A stretch of DNA of 64,000 bases, from contig JANQLS010000049.1 in the NCBI GenBank assembly GCA_028280485.1, forward strand, positions 241,953 to 305,952, read 5' to 3'. The notes under the pieces are model-generated. The model had not been told where the DNA came from. It did no database searches and was given only the letters and a program-made list of their open reading frames with translations. How positions within the stretch are numbered: the first letter of the stretch is position 1; every line of letters starts with the position of its first letter. The DNA comes from Planctomycetota bacterium (lineage in GTDB: Bacteria > Planctomycetota > UBA8108 > JACQVS01). Below are positions 9,865 through 17,802 of the stretch, one piece after another. The position numbers and the translations under genes were made by a program.

Positions 9865-10148
9865 AAAGGAATGATAAAACATTCAAATGGCGATTTTACG
9901 TTTCTCTACTTTGTCTAATTGCTTGGCCCAGTACTCCAACTATATTGGGCGCGCAAAATATCAGCGAACTTAGCCTTCCTTTAGCTGGAATTGGGATCTT
10001 ATCAATAGGGGCCGTACTTGCATTTAGCACCTTTATAAGGAGCAAAACATCCTGGCAAAGAGTTTCTTTTTTTATATTAATGATCCTAAACTTAACTGGC
10101 CTGACCTATACCGTATATCGATTTTTGAAGATGCTCCCAACAGAATGA
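9861..10148 (+). CDS. small membrane protein
   Basis: A 95-aa protein whose ATG overlaps the preceding lipoprotein stop by four bases. It has an N-terminal signal-like segment (about residues 12-30, ending near ILGAQ) and two further hydrophobic stretches: about 40-58 (LPLAGIGILSIGAVLAFS) and about 68-88. It is probably an inner-membrane partner of the lipoprotein. No family recognised. Confidence 0.6.
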   Translation: MKRNDKTFKWRFYVSLLCLIAWPSTPTILGAQNISELSLPLAGIGILSIGAVLAFSTFIRSKTSWQRVSFFILMILNLTGLTYTVYRFLKMLPTE

Positions 10149-10318
10149 AAACCGTAAACCAACTAAAACTTTACTGCCAAACGAATAACAAAATCGATGA
10201 TAAATCATTCCAGTTAGAGTAGATTGTATTCAACTTAGATGACCGATTTATTTCCCTGAGACGAAACGTAAATCTAAGTTCGTTAAAAAGCTCTAACAAT
10301 TAGGCAGTGAGGGCCAAC

Positions 10319-10831
10319 ATGAAAAAACTCATAGCAATCCTACTCGTATTAGCTGCGTGGAACGGAGTACTTACTTACCGGTTATTTCAAAATGAAAGAA
10401 AAGTTAAAGAGAATTACGCCATCGAGGAGGCCCGGGCTGTAATCACACATATCACAAGCTTATCCTATCGACTTCCACTTCTCTTGCGAGTAGCAACCAA
10501 CGATATACTTGGCCCAACCCATCGAGTAGAAGTTATTCGAACCACTCGAAGCGCATCGGGTATGCAATTTCCCGGTGGGATAATCAAGGCAACGGGCTAT
10601 AGTTTCGAGCTACCGAGCAGCACAACAGAAGACCAAATGGCAAGGGCGATCAGTCAATTTAAATGGTACGCAGCTTACTTGTTGGGAATTAGTCATGATG
10701 AATGGCCCTTAGAACTAAAAATTGGAAATAACCAACTTTCCATCTCAAATCCAGAAATCGACCTTAACGAGACACGAATCCTATTTGATGTTGAAATGCA
10801 AATCTCAACGAATGCAGCTCCTCTAAATTGA
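10319..10831 (+). CDS. membrane-anchored protein of unknown function
   Basis: 170 aa from ATG 10319; a GTG at 10307 is the alternative. An N-terminal anchor (KKLIAILLVLAAWNGVLTY) is followed by a short helical stretch with ENERKVKEN-like charge and a periplasmic domain of about 130 residues with no cysteine and no known motif. A 170-bp gap separates it from the previous gene. Not recognised. Confidence 0.55.
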   Translation: MKKLIAILLVLAAWNGVLTYRLFQNERKVKENYAIEEARAVITHITSLSYRLPLLLRVATNDILGPTHRVEVIRTTRSASGMQFPGGIIKATGYSFELPSSTTEDQMARAISQFKWYAAYLLGISHDEWPLELKIGNNQLSISNPEIDLNETRILFDVEMQISTNAAPLN

Positions 10832-10898
10832 ACACTTCAGAGAATGAAAAAATTGTTAATAAATCAAGATGTTAAAAAGTAATGGTGATCAGTAACGC

Positions 10899-11264
10899 AT
10901 GAACCATCCCACCGAAGACATCCCCGACCGAACCCCCGTTTGGGATGCCATGCAACTCCTATTCATGGATACCGATGTCACTCTTTCTTACGACTACATC
11001 ATTCAAGTCTGCGCTGAATCGAAATATGAAATCGATGACCTTGAAAAAATTTTATTTAATGAAGTCTTACCCGCTCTCAAGTTCAATATGTTGGATCTAC
11101 CTGCCCCTGAATGGGCGGGCTTTAAAACGGAATGGATCGTTGAAAGGATTTTGGAGAAGCATCGATTCGGCAAATCTAAACCCTTAGTGTTTCGCCGCTA
11201 TACTCAAGGGCATTGGGAGGCTCTCAGGCCAAAGATTGAAGAATTAAGAGAAAAGTCAGAATGA
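10899..11264 (+). CDS. DUF7079-like protein
   Basis: A 121-aa soluble, acidic protein. The pattern RTPVWDAMQLLFMDTDV, IDDLEKILFNEVLPAL, then a WAGF segment (APEWAGFKTEWI) matches what I recall of the DUF7079 family, small proteins often found singly in accessory regions. No catalytic residues are visible. An immunity or anti-toxin type role is conceivable because such families travel with polymorphic toxin loci, but no toxin gene is seen here. The C-terminal half beyond about residue 90 is poorly matched. Confidence 0.6.
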   Translation: MNHPTEDIPDRTPVWDAMQLLFMDTDVTLSYDYIIQVCAESKYEIDDLEKILFNEVLPALKFNMLDLPAPEWAGFKTEWIVERILEKHRFGKSKPLVFRRYTQGHWEALRPKIEELREKSE

Positions 11265-11340
11265 CACGAGACTTCAAATGACGTATTAACTTACCATGCT
11301 CTAAGTCTTTGCCTTTAATTTGATTGGAGGTCAAACCGTC

Positions 11341-11694
11341 ATGCCAATTGTCATCACAAAAAAATATTCCTCAATCCACTTCGTACCTACTGAAGATATC
11401 TTAGCTGAGATCCTCGGACACAGTAATTTCGATGGAGAAGATTGGAGTATCGGTGATCGCATCATCTTTGAAGACGGCACTGAAGCCTTTATCGATCAAG
11501 AGCCCGGCGAACTTTTCCACATCTGGACAGAACAACAGCCCGCCGACTTCGACACCATCAAAAAACTATTGAAGCAACCTGAGGCAACGGAGTGGTCCGA
11601 ACTTTTTAAGAAGCACCAGATTTCAAACTCAAAAACAGGCTGCCTGATTCTTCTTTGTTTCTATTTAATCATGGGTATTTATATCAGCACTTGA
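11341..11694 (+). CDS. small tail-anchored protein of unknown function
   Basis: 117 aa from ATG 11341, which has GGAGG at 11326-11330 ten bases upstream; the frame extends to a TTG at 11320. The N-terminal 90 residues are soluble and acidic (HSNFDGEDWSIGDRIIFEDG). The final 17 residues are hydrophobic (CLILLCFYLIMGIYIST), so it would be anchored to the membrane by its tail. Not recognised. It sits between two small DUF genes in the accessory block. Confidence 0.6.
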   Translation: MPIVITKKYSSIHFVPTEDILAEILGHSNFDGEDWSIGDRIIFEDGTEAFIDQEPGELFHIWTEQQPADFDTIKKLLKQPEATEWSELFKKHQISNSKTGCLILLCFYLIMGIYIST

Positions 11695-11796
11695 TCTACC
11701 CTAAAGCGCGTTCAGATTATCGCCAAGCGTAGGAACACATAAGTCTAAAATCTGATTCTTAGTTCTTTAGCAGGCTTGTAAACAATAAGGATTCTT

Positions 11797-12183
11797 ATGA
11801 ACTTCTTCAAAGCTTACCTAAAAAAGAGAGCCATAAAAAAGATCTTAAAGAGAGTGCCCGGATTCCTTCGTCGTTCTTACGGAAAAAGCAAAACCTATAC
11901 CCCAGGGCAAGTTCGAACGGCAATAAAGAGCACCGGATGTAACATTGATTATGCTTGTTATGCCTACGCCGCTTTTTGTACTCGTGAGAGATTCGATTCC
12001 TTCCATATGGAAACAGGAGAAGATTGTGACTACGATCACATGCAACAAGAAATTGGCGATCTTTGTTTTAACGGTAATACAAATTTCTCGGATTCCGACT
12101 TAAGCTATTATTCATCCAGCTTTGAAGATGGGTTTGGAGCAGGAGGTATCGACGGTGGGGGTAGTAGTGGAGATGAAACTTAG
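11797..12183 (+). CDS. DUF6559-like small protein
   Basis: A 128-aa protein. A basic helical start (KKRAIKKILKRVPGFLRR) leads into YGKSKTYTPGQVRTAI, the segment IDYACYAYAAFCTRERFDSF and GEDCDYDHM, then a Gly/Ser/Asp-rich tail (GGIDGGGSSGDET). This order resembles the DUF6559 family, which also ends in a Gly/Ser-rich tail. Function unknown. It is the last gene of the small-gene block and is convergent with the dockerin-like gene. Confidence 0.65.
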   Translation: MNFFKAYLKKRAIKKILKRVPGFLRRSYGKSKTYTPGQVRTAIKSTGCNIDYACYAYAAFCTRERFDSFHMETGEDCDYDHMQQEIGDLCFNGNTNFSDSDLSYYSSSFEDGFGAGGIDGGGSSGDET

Positions 12184-12255
12184 AATAAACCTAATCCAAC
12201 TAAAAATAAAATTGATAGAAGAGCCCCATCTGAAGAATCTAATACTCTCTATTTA

Positions 12256-12693
12256 TCAACGAAAACAACCATCCCGACAACCCAGTTCAAAAGGATGCCG
12301 AGCCCGGCCACAAATCTTCGGATGTTCATAGATAGGCTTGACAACTCCATTCATTAAATATTGAAGACTATGAACGACGTCTATAAGATCAGTTCGACCA
12401 TTACCATCAAGATCACAAGCGGCTTCACACGGTAGTTCTTTTTTTCGAACAAAGACCACCTGTAGAACCATAATGACATCGTTCATATCTAAAATGCCAT
12501 CAGCGGAACAATCCCCTCGCATAAAATCAGAATGATCATCTGGGATAATGACTTCAGCCAATGGAGCTTCGGAAGAGGTTTTCGCTGCTGGAAGACAAAG
12601 GATTAGAGTGAGAATAAATAACTTTAAGCCCACACTCGACCCACTATCACTTTTAAAAAGCTGAAGAATAAACATCTCTCCCCCTGAACTCAT
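12256..12693 (-). CDS. secreted stand-alone dockerin-like protein
   Basis: A 145-aa exported protein (signal segment around VGLKLFILTLILCLPAA). ATG 12693 is used; ATG 12675 with GGGGGAGAG directly upstream is possible. The rest is one dockerin-type unit: RGDCSADGILDMNDVIMVL and CDLDGNGRTDLIDVVHSLQY are two calcium-binding loops of the F-hand type, each followed by a helix, and the C terminus ends in a CG...LGC segment typical of planctomycete versions. Usually such units sit at the end of large secreted proteins. Here there is nothing else, so it may be a remnant or a free adaptor. Confidence 0.75.
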   Translation of the reverse strand: MSSGGEMFILQLFKSDSGSSVGLKLFILTLILCLPAAKTSSEAPLAEVIIPDDHSDFMRGDCSADGILDMNDVIMVLQVVFVRKKELPCEAACDLDGNGRTDLIDVVHSLQYLMNGVVKPIYEHPKICGRARHPFELGCRDGCFR

Positions 12694-12780
12694 TCCCCAA
12701 TGAATTTAAATCAACAATCCTCTAAATCGAAATCTTTCAATGAGTTTTAATCTGAATCCCTAAGCCCTGCAAATAAATAA

Positions 12781-14247
12781 TCACCCCTCCGACTTATCCT
12801 CCAACTCCACTCCCTCCGGCCAGTGCGCGCCTTCTTCGATCCACTTGCGGATCTTTTGAATCTCTTCTTTTTTAAGAGGGCCGCCGTCTTCGATGGGAGG
12901 CATGAGGTATTCGTCGTCATCGTTGGCGGGGTTGATGGCGACGAGATTAAAGAGAGGGCTTTCATCCGGTTTACCAGGAACGATGGCCGCTCCAAATTCT
13001 TTTCCACCCTTCAGGGTTTCGGCGAGAGTATGCAACCTGAGTCGACTTTTACGCTTCTCAGGGCCGTGACACCATACACACTGCTTTTCTAAAATCGGCT
13101 GAATATCACGAGCGAAGTCGATCTCCCCATTCTTTGGCGCAGTGTTAGTATCTTGACTCTTAACCGGAGTCACCACCTCTTTAGTTTCCTCGTCTTTTGA
13201 TTCTTGGGATTCCTGATCATTCGATTCTTGATTATTTTGGGTTTCACTCTTTTCGGGCTCGACGATTTCAGTTTTTTCGACCTTCTTTTCAGGTCCTTTT
13301 TCATCCTGAATCCAGTGAACGATTTCCATGATCTCTAAAGGAGTCAAAGTTCCTTTACCTTTGGGAGGCATCACATCTCGATCGTGGGGAGGAAGAGTGA
13401 TGAGCCGAACTAAGTTACTCTCTAATGGCTTACCGGGAACGACAGGAGGTAATTCGTCATCGTTATCTCCCATCTCGAAAGCAAGCTCGTAAGTATCAAG
13501 ACGATACTCCCCTTTTTGTTTTTCGGGGCCGTGACACTTAACGCATTGCTCATTAAAGATGGGCAATATTTTGGTTTCGAAAACCGTTGCTCCCTTAACG
13601 TTGACCTGCCTAGTTTCTTCAGGCGCTCCAGAGTGCAACCATTTCGGCATCATATCTTTGATCATTTGAGGAGCGTGTTCGGTCAGGAAATCTGAACCGT
13701 GAGTTAAGTTGCCCCCATAATGACCGGCAATCGATAAAATCCCGGCAACGAGAATCAAAGTAAATCGATAAGCCAATCCAGTCTTCCAAGAATAACTATT
13801 CGATCGCATCCTGAGGTGACAGAGCCATGAAATGATCGAAGCCCCAGCTACCCCGATACCCGTCCACTTGTGAAGGTTGAGGGCTTGTTCTTGGTATCCA
13901 CCCTCTTCCGCTAAGATCAAACCGAAAGCAACTGAGAGAATCGCAGTGATGACCATTCCGATATGAACGACGGCGATACCCTTCCTCAACTGAGGACTTG
14001 CTTTGAAGAGCGCGTAGAATTCTAAAAAGACGATGGCGGCGAAAAAACCGATGGGGAGATGGAGGACTAAGAAATGAAATCGCCCAAAGAACTTCCAAGT
14101 GGGATCCAGCTCGACCGTTTCCTCCGCTGCGCTGGCTCCTTCAGGAAACAAAGCGCTCAAGCCCAAGAAAAGGATACAAGCGATCCAAAACGGGATGACT
14201 TTTAAGCTTTTAGAGCTGATACGAGGTGCAGTTGTTCTACGTTGCAA
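12781..14247 (-). CDS. membrane protein with two planctomycete-type cytochrome c modules
   Basis: 488 aa, starting at TTG 14247 (no in-frame ATG near). Residues about 15-175 hold five or six hydrophobic segments, a DUF2231-like membrane part (LHLPIGFFAAIVFLEFYAL). Two periplasmic heme modules follow: CVKCH (C235, C238, H239) with a distal DVMPPKG, and CVWCH (C390, C393, H394) with YLMPPI. These are PSCyt1-type modules with GPEKQKGEYRLDT-like continuations. An acidic Glu/Gln/Ser linker (about 318-365) joins them. Likely an electron-transfer protein. The Rrf2 regulator gene lies 211 bases upstream on the same strand. The ccm cluster of this window would supply its hemes. Confidence 0.85.
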   Translation of the reverse strand: MQRRTTAPRISSKSLKVIPFWIACILFLGLSALFPEGASAAEETVELDPTWKFFGRFHFLVLHLPIGFFAAIVFLEFYALFKASPQLRKGIAVVHIGMVITAILSVAFGLILAEEGGYQEQALNLHKWTGIGVAGASIISWLCHLRMRSNSYSWKTGLAYRFTLILVAGILSIAGHYGGNLTHGSDFLTEHAPQMIKDMMPKWLHSGAPEETRQVNVKGATVFETKILPIFNEQCVKCHGPEKQKGEYRLDTYELAFEMGDNDDELPPVVPGKPLESNLVRLITLPPHDRDVMPPKGKGTLTPLEIMEIVHWIQDEKGPEKKVEKTEIVEPEKSETQNNQESNDQESQESKDEETKEVVTPVKSQDTNTAPKNGEIDFARDIQPILEKQCVWCHGPEKRKSRLRLHTLAETLKGGKEFGAAIVPGKPDESPLFNLVAINPANDDDEYLMPPIEDGGPLKKEEIQKIRKWIEEGAHWPEGVELEDKSEG

Positions 14248-14458
14248 TTGCGTGCTCTTTGTTTAAGGCGAATTTCATCATTTCGGCTCCTCCTCGACCG
14301 CAAGAACTCATTGTTATCGTTGCCTGGGTGATGGGGAGGGGTTGCGCGCCGCTCATTTCAGTATTGACCAATTAGCAATTATAACCAATTCACTGGGAAC
14401 TTTAGCCAAGGAAGTTCCTTTCGATCAAGTCCCTATCACTTCTGATACCTTCATTGCG

Positions 14459-14911
14459 TCAATGTGCCCGATGGTCCGCCAATTTGGTGGGGAAATCACA
14501 GAGAGGCACCGAAGTCGTAGGTTCGTTCAGAATTTCCGCTAAGGTGGTATTCCCAAAAGCTTTCTCGACCTCTTCCAAGACCTTATCCAAACGTGAATGG
14601 AGAGGACAGAGAGCCTTCCCGTGGGAGCTTAGGCCCAAGGGACAGGTCCTTATCCTTTGAATCGGATCAACGGCACTCACAACTTGAAGGACTGAGAGAT
14701 CTTCTGCGCTTAATGCGAGCGTAAATCCCCCATTCAATCCTCGTTGAGACCTCACAAGCCCTTCCCTGCTAAGGTTTTGCATAATCTTGGAGAGATAGGC
14801 TTGAGGCACCTTCGTCGCCTTAGCGATCCCGACTGCGGTGTGGGAAGAATCGGGCTTGGAGGCAAGGAAAACCATCGCTCGAAGGGCATATTCGACCGTT
14901 TGTGACAGCAT
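14459..14911 (-). CDS. Rrf2 family transcriptional regulator
   Basis: A 150-aa winged-helix regulator. It opens with the family signature LSQTVEYALRAMVFLA and has a helix-turn-helix of the type VGIAKATKVPQAYLSKIMQN, then the wing RGLNGGFTLA. Cysteines in RTCPLG and ALCPLH, plus a late Cys, could hold an iron-sulfur cluster as in NsrR/IscR relatives, but the spacing (C-x11-C) is not the NsrR spacing. The cytochrome gene downstream on the same strand is its likeliest target. A CACCCC...GGGGTG inverted repeat lies upstream (about 14944-14964). Confidence 0.85.
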   Translation of the reverse strand: MLSQTVEYALRAMVFLASKPDSSHTAVGIAKATKVPQAYLSKIMQNLSREGLVRSQRGLNGGFTLALSAEDLSVLQVVSAVDPIQRIRTCPLGLSSHGKALCPLHSRLDKVLEEVEKAFGNTTLAEILNEPTTSVPLCDFPTKLADHRAH

Positions 14912-15038
14912 AAAGCGTTACCAATTAAAGATTAAGACTAATTCACCCCACCGAATTAGGGGTGATAATCAATAGTTATGTTACCCGATCAAATAAAAGA
15001 TAAAAAGGTCCTTTTATCTTTTTAACAAATGGATTATT

Positions 15039-15275
15039 GTAGTCCGCAGATGGAATCCACACGCTCCGCGTGCGAATTCCTGGCGAACCCAGATCGTTTT
15101 AGATCTTAGAATGGATAGATTGATTCATACCCGAATCGATTCCAAGCCCGAAGCGTAAGCGAGGGTTTCTTTAGATCAACAAAGCAATAGCATTTAATAA
15201 GGCGATCCTGTTCAGGGCTACGCGTTAGCTTCTCAAGTTTAATACGAAGACGGCACACGGCGTGTGCCTACTACC
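15039..15275. repeat. composite intergenic repeat: two GTAG units and one CCCGAAGCG unit
   Basis: GTAGTCCGCAGATGGAATCC with ACACGCTCCGCGTGCG (15039-15075) is a REP-like unit interrupted by a short insertion. AAGCCCGAAGCGTAAGCGAGGG follows near 15144-15165, and GGCACACGGCGTGTGCC with CTACTACC (15252-15275) is a unit in reverse. Together they explain most of the 384-bp gap between the Rrf2 gene and the next gene. Confidence 0.65.
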
Positions 15276-15295
15276 CTAGAAAGCATCTTCAACTC

Positions 15296-16606
15296 ATGCG
15301 TCGAATTGGTCTCTGCCTCACCTCAGTACTCTTCCTTGCCACTTCCGTAAGCGCTCAGTCTTACTTCGAAGAAGAACCTATTCTCTACGGTAAACGCCCC
15401 ACCACCGATCGCGTGACTCAGCTTCAAAAGCAAATCACCGAAGGCAAGGTTAAGCTGAAGTACGATAGTAAGCACGGCTACTTGCCCGCAGTGTTAAAAG
15501 CACTTGAGATTTCCCCAAGCTCTCAAATCTTAGTGTTCAGTAAGACGAGCTTTCAGCTAAGACGCATCTCCCCTCGCGCCCCTAGAGCCATTTACTTCAA
15601 CGACGATACTTATGTAGGATCCGTTTTAGGCGGTGATGTTCTCGAAATTTCAGTCCAAGATCCTAACCAGGGCGCCGTATTTTTCACTATCGAGAATTAC
15701 AAAAGTGACAAACCTAGGTTCGACGTTCAAAACTATGAATGCACTTCATGCCACGCTTCGTCGATGACAAAAGGAATTCCCGGTCACGTCGTCCGATCGG
15801 TCTACACCGCCCCTGATGGCCAACCTATTTTAAGAGCGGGCACCTTCATCACGGAAGACTCAAGTCCCTTTAAAGAACGTTGGGGAGGCTGGTACGTCAC
15901 CGGAACTCACGGTAAACAGCGTCACATGGGAAATGTGTTCAGCCCGAGTCGAGACCGACCCTACGAACTGAATCGCGATCATGGTGCCAACCTCAAAAGC
16001 CTGGAGTCGAAGTTCAACGTCGATCGATACCTCACTCCTCACAGTGACATCGTGGCTCTCTTGGTCATCGAACATCAAATCTTGATTCAAAACTTAATCA
16101 CCAAAGCCAACTTTCAAACCCGAAGAGCCATCTGGGACCAACAGATTATCGACGAAGCCTTAAACCGCCCAGCTGATACCTACAGCGCGGCCACCCTCCG
16201 TCGTATCGATCACGCGATCAAACCCTTACTCCAAGCGATGCTCGGAGTGAAATCAATTGGGTGGAAAGATCCCGTCAAGGGAACGAGCAATTTCACAAAA
16301 GAGTTTTCTCAAAAAGGAATCAAAGATAGGAAGGGGCGGTCGTTAAGAGATTTAGATCTAAAGACTCGCTTGTTCAAATACCGTTTGAGCCCTTGGATTT
16401 ATTCAGAAGCCTTTGACGCGCTCCCTGAACCGATCCACGAACGTTTCTATCAAAATCTTTGGTTGATCTTAACCACTGAAAACTCAGAGGAACCTTATAA
16501 TCATTTTGATAAGGGCGAGAAAAAAGCGATCTTAGAAATATTGCTCGAGACGAAAAAGGACTTGCCTGGCTATTGGCGCAATGGAGGGAATACGGCGACG
16601 TTTTAG
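15296..16606 (+). CDS. secreted single-heme cytochrome-like protein
   Basis: A 436-aa exported protein: signal peptide cleaved near SVSAQS (about residue 21), then a domain of about 120 residues, a single CXXCH heme site CTSCH (C149, C152, H153) and a conserved-looking segment SPFKERWGGWYVTGTHGKQR, where His or Met (HMGN) could be the distal ligand. The C-terminal half is helical. It is not a PSCyt module and I do not recognise the family. Probably a periplasmic electron carrier or heme enzyme. The stop TAG lies at the start of a run of GTAG-type repeats. Confidence 0.65.
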   Translation: MRRIGLCLTSVLFLATSVSAQSYFEEEPILYGKRPTTDRVTQLQKQITEGKVKLKYDSKHGYLPAVLKALEISPSSQILVFSKTSFQLRRISPRAPRAIYFNDDTYVGSVLGGDVLEISVQDPNQGAVFFTIENYKSDKPRFDVQNYECTSCHASSMTKGIPGHVVRSVYTAPDGQPILRAGTFITEDSSPFKERWGGWYVTGTHGKQRHMGNVFSPSRDRPYELNRDHGANLKSLESKFNVDRYLTPHSDIVALLVIEHQILIQNLITKANFQTRRAIWDQQIIDEALNRPADTYSAATLRRIDHAIKPLLQAMLGVKSIGWKDPVKGTSNFTKEFSQKGIKDRKGRSLRDLDLKTRLFKYRLSPWIYSEAFDALPEPIHERFYQNLWLILTTENSEEPYNHFDKGEKKAILEILLETKKDLPGYWRNGGNTATF

Positions 16607-16840
16607 TCGTCAAAGTAGTCGGCTCAATGTAGTCCGTACGCTCCGCGTGCGGATAGTAGTCGGCTCACCCCGTGAGCCGGGATGGGTATATTCATCAAGC
16701 ATCAAGATTGTAACAAATGTCGTCGAAGCTCTTCCCATCTCGATGAACTAAGCGATGATATATCAACTTGAAGAGAGAGATTTTAAAATTATATAGAATT
16801 CCGAACCGGCTCACGGGGTGAGCCGACTACTTTGACGACT
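16607..16840. repeat. inverted GTAG repeat cluster between convergent genes
   Basis: The left end AGTCGTCAAAGTAGTCGGCTCA and the right end TGAGCCGACTACTTTGACGACT (16819-16840) are perfect 22-bp inverted copies. Inside are GTAGTCCGTACGCTCCGCGTGCGGA, GTAGTCGGCTCACCCCGTGAGCC and its reverse. The right end runs into hisA and supplies its last codons and stop. Confidence 0.8.
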
Positions 16841-17612
16841 GATAATTCTTAACCAACTCCAGCGCCTCTTTCAAATCCACAGCCTGCTCGTAAAGCGCTC
16901 GCCCTACGACGACACCTTGAAGCGCTGGGCTGTTGAGATCTAATACTGCTTTGATATCTTCAAGCTTCCCGATCCCCCCGGCGACCACGATTAATAATCC
17001 TTTGTCTTCTGCGAGACTCAAGGCTTCTTTAACCAAAGGAATATTCGCTCCTGAAAGCGTGCCATCGCGATCGATAGCCGTGAGTAATAAAGTTCGCACG
17101 CCATTGTCGACAGCAAAGTCAATTCCCGATGCCAAGTCGAGCGAACTGTCTTCCGTCCAACCCGAAATCTTGACGCGTCCCTCTGCCATATCCATAGCCA
17201 AAACGACTCGTTCGCTTCCGTGTTCCACGACCATCGCTTTTAAGAACTCCGGATCTTGAAGAGCTCGCGTTCCCAAGATGACTCGAGTGACTCCCTGAGA
17301 AAGAACGCGTTCCACCGTTTCGGCATCCCGAATTCCTCCACCCGTTTGAATGGGAAGCTTCAGTTTGCTCGCGATATCGATCACATGATCTAAGCTATCA
17401 GGCTCTTTAAACGCACCCCCCAAGTCGATGATGTGTAAACAGTCAGAACCAGCATCGACCCACTTACTCGCAAACTCAAGGGGATCTAAACCGTACTGCA
17501 TTTCGGCATCGCTGGCTCCTTGAACTAAGCGCACTACACGACCACCACGTAAATCGATGGCGGGAAAGATCCAAGGACGATGGGTGAATCGGGGGAAGTC
17601 AGGGGTGTTCAT
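16827..17612 (-). CDS. hisA: phosphoribosylformimino-AICAR ribotide isomerase
   Basis: Opens the sugar ring of ProFAR to PRFAR in histidine synthesis. The 261-aa TIM barrel carries FPAIDLRGGRVVRLVQG at the N terminus (catalytic Asp in AIDL), QTGGGIRD, the second catalytic Asp in TAIDRDGT and VAGGIG at the phosphate site. The last codons (Gln-Ser-Ser-Lys-TAG) lie inside a GTAG-type repeat, so the C terminus has been rewritten by it. A 190-bp gap with a long hairpin separates it from hisB. hisF, hisH and hisI are not in the window. Confidence 0.95.
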   Translation of the reverse strand: MNTPDFPRFTHRPWIFPAIDLRGGRVVRLVQGASDAEMQYGLDPLEFASKWVDAGSDCLHIIDLGGAFKEPDSLDHVIDIASKLKLPIQTGGGIRDAETVERVLSQGVTRVILGTRALQDPEFLKAMVVEHGSERVVLAMDMAEGRVKISGWTEDSSLDLASGIDFAVDNGVRTLLLTAIDRDGTLSGANIPLVKEALSLAEDKGLLIVVAGGIGKLEDIKAVLDLNSPALQGVVVGRALYEQAVDLKEALELVKNYQSSK

Positions 17613-17660
17613 TGGAATGGTTATCTAAAGTTATAAAGTTTTCGAATTAGTAGTAGGCTC

Positions 17661-17722
17661 TTAACTAGCCCGAAGCGCTAGCGAGGTATTCTTTTCCCTC
17701 GCTAGCGCTTCGGGCTAGTTAA
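17661..17722. repeat. 26-bp perfect inverted repeat between hisB and hisA
   Basis: Arms at 17661-17686 (starting TTAACTAGCCCGAAGCG) and 17697-17722 are perfect inverted copies of 26 bp with a 10-base loop. In RNA this would be a very stable hairpin within the his transcript. A second copy of the same structure is at 38278-38339. Confidence 0.8.
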
Positions 17723-17777
17723 TATTTATTTTTAAACGTGGAAACAAAACTTGCACGGCATTTCGTTTTTAATTGGA

Positions 17778-17802
17778 CGACACACGGCGTGTGCCTACTA
17801 CC
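17778..17802 (-). repeat. GTAG REP-like unit abutting the hisB stop
   Basis: On the minus strand the sequence reads TAG (hisB stop) then GGTAGTAGGCACACGCCGTGTGTCG: a GTAG and a palindrome GCACACG-CCGTGTGC. It directly follows the coding region. The same unit in the other direction lies at 15250-15275. Confidence 0.7.
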
